Source: Candidatus Kaiserbacteria bacterium (GTDB lineage Bacteria > Patescibacteriota > Minisyncoccia > Phycocordibacterales > UBA2100). From it: a stretch of 12,314 nt of DNA. Every line of letters begins with the position of its first letter. Within the stretch, counting starts at the first letter, position 1. A model generated the notes under the pieces. The model ran no database searches, was not told the DNA's origin, and was given only the letters and a program-made list of their open reading frames with translations. Location of the stretch: NCBI GenBank assembly GCA_027066795.1, contig JAMONA010000020.1:1-12314 (forward strand), in the 5' to 3' direction. Below are positions 7,955 through 12,314 of this stretch, piece by piece. A program made the translations under genes and the position numbers.

Positions 7955-7956
7955 GT

Positions 7957-7962
7957 TATATT
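7957..7962 (+). promoter_or_regulatory. Possible -10 box of the yqeY gene
   Basis: TATATT ends 16 nt before the ATG at 7979, predicting a leader of roughly 10 nt with a weak GAGA purine run before the start. An alternative, TAAATT (7968-7973), would be too close to the ATG. This is the least clear of the promoters listed. Confidence 0.3.
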
Positions 7963-7978
7963 AGCTGTAAATTGAGAT

Positions 7979-8443
7979 ATGAACATGATAAAAGATACTA
8001 TACGTACGGCAATGAGAGAGGCTATGCGTGCAAAACAAGGCGAAAAAGTAACAGTGCTCCGCAGTTTACTAGCTGCATTCACTAATGAACTTGTAGCCCA
8101 AAAACGCCCACCAAGTGAAGATCTTACTGACTCAGACGCTCTTAAAGTTATAAAAAGAGCATCTAAACAACGCAAGGACTCTATAGAGCAATTTACCGCA
8201 GGTGGCCGCCAAGAGCTTGCAGACAAAGAGCAGCGCGAGCTAGAAATAATTGAGGAGTACTTGCCTGCCTCTGCAAGTATAGAAGACATAACTAAAGCTG
8301 CGGAAGCTAAAGTCTCTGAGATGAATGCTGCTGGTGACATGAGTAAGATGGGCCAAGTGATGGGCGCTGTTATGAAAGAGCTTGCTGGCAATGCCGATGG
8401 TAATGATGTAAAAGAAGTCGTTGCCAAACTGCTTGACAAGTAA
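7979..8443 (+). CDS. yqeY: GatB/YqeY domain-containing protein
   Basis: A 154-residue, almost wholly helical cytoplasmic protein of the YqeY family. This is a stand-alone version of the C-terminal tail domain of GatB, which in the tRNA-dependent amidotransferase contacts tRNA. The cellular role of the free form is not established. Visible landmarks are an N-terminal helix with MREAMRAKQGEKVTVLRSL (12-30), IKRASKQRKDSIEQF (58-72), the YLP turn (94-96) and the GatB-tail-like end MGQVMGAVMKE (124-134) with a GNADG turn (137-141). Length and order match the family. The first ATG (7979) is used; a second ATG two codons later is possible. The last codons contain the -35 element of the following RNA gene. 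With aspS just beyond, the neighbourhood is translation-related. Confidence 0.92.
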   Translation: MNMIKDTIRTAMREAMRAKQGEKVTVLRSLLAAFTNELVAQKRPPSEDLTDSDALKVIKRASKQRKDSIEQFTAGGRQELADKEQRELEIIEEYLPASASIEDITKAAEAKVSEMNAAGDMSKMGQVMGAVMKELAGNADGNDVKEVVAKLLDK

Positions 8444-8461
8444 CCTGTATTGTACTAATAT
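8433..8461 (+). promoter_or_regulatory. Promoter of the structured RNA, near-consensus
   Basis: A perfect -35 TTGACA (8433-8438), embedded in the last three codons of yqeY, is followed after exactly 17 bp by TAATAT (8456-8461). Transcription would start at about 8467-8468, at the first base of the outer helix of the RNA. It is the only promoter in the window with a full consensus -35, which suggests strong, constitutive transcription. Confidence 0.7.
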
Positions 8462-8466
8462 CTTGT

Positions 8467-8667
8467 GGCTTGAAGAAGTGAAGGAGGTCTGGCTATCCAG
8501 CCGCCCAGCCCCCTGTTGGACCTCCTGATCTTCAAGCAGCTCATTCAGTTTTGAGGTGGTGTTCGATCATCGTTCAATGACTAGGCCTTTAGGCTAAGTT
8601 AGAAGCGAAATTATCAGCACCACCTCGAATACCACCACCTAAGACATATGTCCTAGGTGGTTTTTTT
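8467..8667 (+). ncRNA. Candidate structured non-coding RNA, about 200 nt, family not recognised
   Basis: This fills the only long gap of the window (8444-8695) and has a promoter, a folded body and a terminator. Domain A: GCTTGAAGA (8468-8476) pairs with TCTTCAAGC (8529-8537), and after an asymmetric internal loop AGGAGGTC (8482-8489) pairs with GACCTCCT (8519-8526). Inside is a small GGCT/AGCC hairpin (8491-8502) and a C-rich single strand (8503-8517). A linker (8538-8549) leads to domain B: a helix of up to 14 bp between 8550-8563 and 8616-8629 with two G-U pairs, enclosing about 50 nt that include possible hairpins TCAT/ATGA (8567-8580) and GCC/GGC (8585-8594). The terminator hairpin closes the RNA. 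No coding frame is convincing. I see no tmRNA ends, no RNase P GAGGAAAGTCC core, no SRP GGAAG/AGCAGC loop, and no 6S-like pairing of the two ends. It could also be made as the 3' part of the yqeY mRNA. Confidence 0.72.
8634..8667 (+). terminator. Intrinsic terminator of the ncRNA (and of yqeY read-through)
   Basis: ACCACCTA (8634-8641) pairs with TAGGTGGT (8654-8661). After an A-C mismatch, GAC/GTC (8643-8645 with 8650-8652) closes an ATAT loop, and seven T follow (8661-8667). The T tract is present only for plus-strand transcription. It is the only clear intrinsic terminator I see in the window. Confidence 0.85.
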
Positions 8668-8695
8668 ATTGCCGACTTATAAATAACCTTAGCTA

Positions 8696-10057
8696 TTACT
8701 CTTCCTTACTAGACTCCTTAGACAATAGCGTGTCTATGCGGTTCATATCTCTTGGGAAAGGGTTTGTCTCTCTTACATTTGAGAGTCCTAGCATCTTCTG
8801 TGTTAACCTCTCTAGGCCCATACCTATACCTCCATGCATTGGCATACCGTACTTGAACGCTTGTAGATAATAGCTAAATGCCTCTGTGTCTAGACCCCAC
8901 TTTTTAATATTCTCTACCAATTTAGCATACTCGTGTACACGCTGACCTCCTGTTGTGATCTCTACACCCCTGAACAAAAGGTCAAAACTCTTAGTGAACC
9001 CCTTATCCTCTTGGTCTTCATATGTGTAAAAAGGTCGCTTAGATACTGGGTAATGCGTAATAAACATAAAGTCACTACCAAACTCACGCAACGCGTACTC
9101 ACACAAGAATCTCTCGTGACCAGGCTCTAGGTCCGACTCTCCTATACAATTCTCTCCGGTCTCTTTTGTTATTATCTCTTGAGCCTCACTAAGTTTCATA
9201 TGTGGAATGCTATCAGCTAATTTTGGCAGCTCTACATCAAATCTCTTAAGAGTGTCCTTATGTTTTTCACCTACTCGCTTAACTATGTTACGTATTACAG
9301 TCTCAAGCATGTTCATTATGTCATGATGATCTTTAATAAATCCCATCTCAAAGTCTATTGTAGTGTACTCGCTCAAGTGCCTAGTGGTTGCTGACTTCTC
9401 TGCCCTAAATACTTTAGTCGTAGTAAATACCCTCTCAAATACACCAACCATTATCTGCTTGTATAATTGTGGGCTTGATGCAAGGTATGCAACACCGTCT
9501 TTAAAATACTCTACCTTAAATACTCCAGCACCCCCCTCTGCATCACCACCGACTATTGCCGGAGCCTGAAACTCAGTAAAGTCATTATGTACCAAAGCCT
9601 CTCTAAAAGATTGTATAATTGTAGCATTAACATTAAATATGTCTCTACCAGATTGTGTACGCATAGTAAGCGGCCTATTATCAAGTGCTGTATCTAAGTT
9701 AAGTTCTGCATCCATATCAAATGGTAGCTCGGCAGCTTCGCTTAGAACCCTCACCTCTTTAATACCTAGTTCAAGTTCACCGTTGAGCTCATCTTTCTTC
9801 ATCTTCTCTGGGCGCTCTTTAACCTCTCCGACAATCTCTACTACCCATTGCTCATGCAACTTCTGTGCCTCAGGCAACGCCGTATCATTATAGTCATTGC
9901 TCGCAACCGCTTGTACAGTACCACTCCTGTCTCTAGGTACTATAAATGCGACCTTGCCGTGGTCACGGACCTTGTCTACCCAGCCGTTTATTAATACATC
10001 TTCTCCTATATGCTCTTTTAGGTCTTTTATTAGTACTCTCTCTTGTTTTTCTGCCAT
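8696..10057 (-). CDS. aspS: Aspartyl-tRNA synthetase, archaeal/eukaryotic-type (possibly non-discriminating)
   Basis: A class II aminoacyl-tRNA synthetase charging tRNA with aspartate. At 453 residues it lacks the GAD insertion of ordinary bacterial AspRS (about 590 residues) and matches the short archaeal type. The OB-fold anticodon-binding domain (about 8-105) has INGWVDKVRDHGKVAFIVPR (23-42). The catalytic core has SSPQLYKQ (194-201), motif 2 FRAEKSATTRHLSEY (217-231), ITTGGQRVHEYAKL (367-380) and motif 3 GIGMGLERLT (410-419). The QLYKQ and FRAEK wording favours AspRS over AsnRS. Archaeal-type AspRS enzymes are often non-discriminating and make Asp-tRNA(Asn) for GatCAB to amidate; specificity cannot be read here. 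It lies 21 bp downstream of trpS in an AT-rich gap with no clear promoter or Shine-Dalgarno sequence, so it is probably cotranscribed. Confidence 0.93.
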   Translation of the reverse strand: MAEKQERVLIKDLKEHIGEDVLINGWVDKVRDHGKVAFIVPRDRSGTVQAVASNDYNDTALPEAQKLHEQWVVEIVGEVKERPEKMKKDELNGELELGIKEVRVLSEAAELPFDMDAELNLDTALDNRPLTMRTQSGRDIFNVNATIIQSFREALVHNDFTEFQAPAIVGGDAEGGAGVFKVEYFKDGVAYLASSPQLYKQIMVGVFERVFTTTKVFRAEKSATTRHLSEYTTIDFEMGFIKDHHDIMNMLETVIRNIVKRVGEKHKDTLKRFDVELPKLADSIPHMKLSEAQEIITKETGENCIGESDLEPGHERFLCEYALREFGSDFMFITHYPVSKRPFYTYEDQEDKGFTKSFDLLFRGVEITTGGQRVHEYAKLVENIKKWGLDTEAFSYYLQAFKYGMPMHGGIGMGLERLTQKMLGLSNVRETNPFPRDMNRIDTLLSKESSKEE

Positions 10058-10078
10058 AATATTTAATTAATTTTAAAT

Positions 10079-11041
10079 CTATAATGTTACACCAAGTCTT
10101 TCGCGCACGAGCTGCATCTTGGTGTCTGCAATCTCGCGCGCGATATTGGCACCGTTATCTAATATCTCTTTCACTGCGTCAATATCCTTAGCTATCTCCT
10201 CTCGCCTATCTCGCATTGGGGCTATAAATGCGTCTATATCTTCTATCAACACTTTTTTTAAGTCACCAAACCGGCCCTTGTGCTGCTCATATATGGGTGC
10301 CAGCTCTGCTTCGCTCTTAAATAACTTATGTATTGCGTACACATTCTCTGGCATGTCACCGTCGTTGCTTGTAACGATACTCATGACGGCCTTCTCTATT
10401 TCCTCTCTGCTGGCAAATAGCGGTATTGTATTGCCATAACTCTTGCTCATCTTGTTGCCGTCTGTGCCAGGCACCACGGCCACACTCTCTTTAATAAGTG
10501 CTTTAGGTAATTTAAATGTCTCACCAAATGTGTTGTTAAACTTCTCTGCTATGTCACGTGCAATTTCAACATGTTGCTGCTGGTCTTTGCCTACCGGTAC
10601 TATGTCTACGTCATATAACAAAATGTCTGCTGCCATAAGTATCGGGTAATCAAATAGGCCAACTGTAATCTCCTTTTTCTTGGCTTCTTGTGCGTCTTTA
10701 AAGGCGTGTGCTCTCATTAAGAAAGGCATTGTGGTTATACAATTTAGTATCCATCCAAGCTCTGTATGTGCACTAACTCTAGATTGCTGGAAAAGCGTCG
10801 CCTTCTTAGGGTCTAGACCTATTGCTAAAAAGTCTATAGCGGCGTTAAGTATATTTTCTCGCATCGCCTCCCTATCTCGTACAGTAGTAAGAGCGTGATA
10901 GTCTACAATAAATGGGAAACTCTCATACTCGTCTTGCATATCTACTACCTGCTTCATCATGCCAAAATAGTTACCAATATGTGGTCGCCCTGACGGTTGT
11001 ATACCTGTCAATATCCTCTTTTTCTTTATAGCTTCACTCAT
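10079..11041 (-). CDS. trpS: Tryptophanyl-tRNA synthetase
   Basis: A class I aminoacyl-tRNA synthetase of 320 residues, the usual bacterial TrpRS length, that charges tRNA(Trp). The nucleotide-binding signatures are PSGRPHIGNYFG (16-27, the HIGH-type motif as HIGN) and a perfect KMSKS (197-201) within GNKMSKSYGN. The tryptophan-pocket region shows DYPILMAADILLY (131-143) and VGKDQQQHVE (150-159). The frame is open for another 52 codons upstream, but that part is antisense to the divergent rel gene and lacks family similarity. MSEAIKKKRILTG is the natural N-terminus, and an extended -10 box ends 8 nt before this ATG. It is first gene of a probable trpS-aspS pair. Confidence 0.95.
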   Translation of the reverse strand: MSEAIKKKRILTGIQPSGRPHIGNYFGMMKQVVDMQDEYESFPFIVDYHALTTVRDREAMRENILNAAIDFLAIGLDPKKATLFQQSRVSAHTELGWILNCITTMPFLMRAHAFKDAQEAKKKEITVGLFDYPILMAADILLYDVDIVPVGKDQQQHVEIARDIAEKFNNTFGETFKLPKALIKESVAVVPGTDGNKMSKSYGNTIPLFASREEIEKAVMSIVTSNDGDMPENVYAIHKLFKSEAELAPIYEQHKGRFGDLKKVLIEDIDAFIAPMRDRREEIAKDIDAVKEILDNGANIAREIADTKMQLVRERLGVTL

Positions 11042-11049
11042 TGCTGGCA

Positions 11050-11058
11050 ATAATACCA
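11050..11058 (-). promoter_or_regulatory. Extended -10 promoter of trpS (and aspS)
   Basis: The minus strand reads TGGTATTAT, ending 8 nt before the ATG at 11041, without a Shine-Dalgarno sequence. A leaderless trpS-aspS transcript is predicted. It lies in the left arm of the inverted repeat. Confidence 0.55.
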
Positions 11059-11065
11059 AGTATTG

Positions 11066-11074
11066 TGCTATTAT
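11066..11074 (+). promoter_or_regulatory. Extended -10 promoter of the rel gene
   Basis: TGCTATTAT ends 7 nt before the ATG at 11082, with no -35 and no ribosome-binding site, so the mRNA is predicted to be leaderless. It lies in the right arm of the inverted repeat. Confidence 0.55.
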
Positions 11075-11081
11075 GCCAGTA

Positions 11082-12314
11082 ATGAGCAACTTTAAAATAC
11101 CGACAATAAATGAGATATTAGACCTCTCAGAAATACGAACTAAACAAGATAAGGCTCTCGTTACCAAGGCATACGAATTCTCTAAACAAGCACACAAGGG
11201 TCAAAAGAGATACTCTGGAGCACCCTACTTTCAGCATGTGGCCATAGTAGCTGGCTACTTGGCAGAGTTAGGTATGCAGGCACCTATTGTATGTGCCGGA
11301 CTACTCCATGACACCGTGGAGGATACCGATATTGAACTAACAGACATCGAAGAAAAATTTAGCAAAGAGATAGCAATGCTGGTAGACGGTGTGACTAAGC
11401 TTGGAGACGTGAGGTATAAGGGTACTGATAGACATGTAGAGAGCCTCCGCAAGTTCTTCGCTGCTACAGCCACAGACATACGAGTTCTTATAATAAAACT
11501 TATGGACAGGCTACACAACGTACGCACACTACAATTTGTACCAGAAAATAAACGAGAGCGCATAGCAAAAGAAACACTAGAGATATACGCACCGATAGCC
11601 TTCCGTCTTGGTATGAGTATATTACAGAAAGACCTTGAAGACGCGTCCTTCCAGTACGCTATACCCACAGAGTACCGTAAGGTTGCTGAGATACTAAAGA
11701 CACGGAGGGCAGAGACCAAAAAATGGCTAGACAAGGCACAAAAAGACATAAGGACTGAACTAGCTAAAGACGGTATACGCAACTTCCGCACACAGACAAG
11801 AGTCAAAGGTATATATAGTCTATATAAAAAGCTTATAGCAAAAGATTGGGACGAGACACTTATTAACGACATACTGGCACTGCGTATCATAGTAGGTACT
11901 GTAGACGATTGTTACAAAGTATTCGGTGTTGCACATAAGATATGGACACCTGCTCCAGGTAGGATTAAAGACTATATATCGAGCCCTAAGCTTAACGGTT
12001 ACCAGAGCATACATACAACTGTTAAGACGGACATCGGAGGCTTTTTAGAGGTACAGATACGCACAGAGGACATGCATAGAGAGGCTCAGTATGGACTAGC
12101 AGCACACATGAATTATAAAACGGGTCGTGTCACTAAATCTAATGGCTCTGTATTCGGGTGGATAAGCCAATTCTTCCCTAGCAAAAACACATGTGACCAC
12201 CGAGAACATGCTGCCAATGTACTTAATGATGAAACATGTGAAGACCACACAGACTCACCACACTGGATTAAGCTACTCGCAGAGTCACAAGAGGAAGAAG
12301 ATGGAAATTATATG
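11082..12314 (+). CDS. Bifunctional (p)ppGpp synthetase/hydrolase, Rel/SpoT family (3' end beyond the window)
   Basis: A long RelA/SpoT homologue that makes and degrades the stringent-response alarmone (p)ppGpp; 411 codons are present of a family length usually above 700. The N-terminal HD hydrolase domain (about 1-190) looks intact: H52 in YFQHVA, HDTVED (76-81) and LMDRLHNVRTL (140-150). The synthetase domain (about 230-350) has RVKGIYSLYKKL (240-251), DILALRIIV (263-271), RIKDYISSPKLNGYQSIHTT (294-313) and EVQIRTEDMHREAQYGLAAH (323-342). RIKD (294-297) is the RxKD form found in bifunctional enzymes, not the acidic form of synthetase-only RelA. After GWISQFF (359-365) there is a Cys/His-containing stretch of about 25 residues before HWIKLLAESQ (394-403). 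The TGS and ACT regulatory domains would lie past the right edge. The start at 11082 is supported by an extended -10 box; trpS is divergent. Confidence 0.94.
   Translation, partial: MSNFKIPTINEILDLSEIRTKQDKALVTKAYEFSKQAHKGQKRYSGAPYFQHVAIVAGYLAELGMQAPIVCAGLLHDTVEDTDIELTDIEEKFSKEIAMLVDGVTKLGDVRYKGTDRHVESLRKFFAATATDIRVLIIKLMDRLHNVRTLQFVPENKRERIAKETLEIYAPIAFRLGMSILQKDLEDASFQYAIPTEYRKVAEILKTRRAETKKWLDKAQKDIRTELAKDGIRNFRTQTRVKGIYSLYKKLIAKDWDETLINDILALRIIVGTVDDCYKVFGVAHKIWTPAPGRIKDYISSPKLNGYQSIHTTVKTDIGGFLEVQIRTEDMHREAQYGLAAHMNYKTGRVTKSNGSVFGWISQFFPSKNTCDHREHAANVLNDETCEDHTDSPHWIKLLAESQEEEDGNYM

Larger units (their letters stand above)
11037..11086. repeat. Near-perfect inverted repeat spanning the divergent trpS/rel promoters
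   Basis: The left arm CTCATTGCTGGCAATAATA (11037-11055) and the right arm TATTATGCCAGTAATGAG (11069-11086) are inverted copies apart from one mismatch and one extra A, separated by 13 bp. Each arm contains the -10 box, the bases between it and the ATG, and the start codon of the gene it faces. Part of the symmetry follows from two similar leaderless promoters facing each other, but the GCCAG(T/C)A part is not required by promoter function. Confidence 0.7.

Noticed and set aside
7939..8439. A 166-codon minus-strand open frame opposite yqeY
   Set aside because: It is a Ser/Ala-rich mirror of the well-supported YqeY gene and has no family features of its own.
8478..8528. A 16-codon GTG-initiated mini-ORF with two Trp codons inside the RNA, reminiscent of a leader peptide
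   Set aside because: The strong SD lies inside the frame rather than before the GTG, the frame is buried in helices, it ends in TGA which no gene here uses, and there is no downstream plus-strand gene to attenuate.
8538..8632. A tRNA or tRNA-like element, suggested by GTTCGATC at 8561-8568
   Set aside because: No acceptor stem, anticodon arm or matching D-arm can be built around it; the bases belong to the domain B helix.
8467..8667. Identity as tmRNA, RNase P RNA, SRP RNA or 6S RNA
   Set aside because: No tRNA-like CCA-ended half, no GAGGAAAGTCC/P4 core, no SRP apical loop motif, and the 5' end pairs with the middle of the RNA rather than with the 3' end as in 6S RNA. This is by eye only.
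11042..11197. A 52-codon N-terminal extension of trpS
   Set aside because: It is antisense to the start of the rel gene, shows no TrpRS similarity, and the promoter lies downstream of it at 11050-11058.
11255..11890. A 211-codon minus-strand open frame opposite the rel gene
   Set aside because: The plus strand encodes unmistakable Rel motifs here; the antisense frame is Ser-rich with no recognisable domain.

Overview
The window reads as a stretch of a small, gene-dense bacterial genome, most likely from the Candidate Phyla Radiation (Patescibacteria; a Parcubacteria-like lineage is my best guess, at moderate confidence). The reasons are the moderately AT-rich sequence, genes packed with 0 to about 50 bp between them, an archaeal-style short AspRS in a bacterial gene set, a CPR-looking Cys-motif membrane protein beside a SEDS gene, and an almost complete lack of Shine-Dalgarno sequences. 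All genes read cleanly in the standard code. No phage, insertion sequence, CRISPR array or tRNA is visible, so this is a housekeeping region.

Layout. 1-816 (-) is the N-terminal part of secD, cut by the window edge. 835-1653 (-) is a SpoU/TrmH-family rRNA 2'-O-methyltransferase. 1700-2230 (+) is a membrane-anchored thioredoxin-fold protein with a CPHC site; it abuts, tail to tail with no gap, a minus-strand cluster of rodA (2231-3364), an unknown membrane-anchored protein with tandem Ig-like/FxLYD-like domains (3367-4143), rmuC (4161-5255) and a P-type cation ATPase (5280-7937). Divergent from the ATPase is a GatB/YqeY-domain gene (7979-8443, +). An apparent structured non-coding RNA follows (about 8467-8667, +), with a consensus promoter and a strong intrinsic terminator. 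The minus-strand aspS (8696-10057) and trpS (10079-11041) form a pair, and divergent from trpS is a bifunctional Rel (ppGpp synthetase/hydrolase) gene that runs off the right end (11082-12314, +).

How it fits together. The content is growth physiology: protein export (SecD), extracytoplasmic thiol chemistry, wall elongation (RodA), translation (rRNA methylation, two aminoacyl-tRNA synthetases, YqeY), DNA maintenance (RmuC), ion transport and the stringent response.

Two things stand out. First, almost every gene or operon start is preceded by a -10 box, usually an extended TGn-TANNNT, ending only 6-9 nt before the ATG and without a Shine-Dalgarno sequence, so most mRNAs here look leaderless; the three divergent pairs have gaps of 46, 41 and 40 bp, just enough for two such promoters. 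Second, the only long gap (8444-8695) holds the roughly 200-nt structured RNA, which I cannot assign to tmRNA, RNase P, SRP or 6S RNA. It has its own TTGACA-17-TAATAT promoter, long helices, a perfect SD/anti-SD pair inside one helix and a duplicated CACCACCU element next to the terminator. It is the best candidate here for something undescribed.
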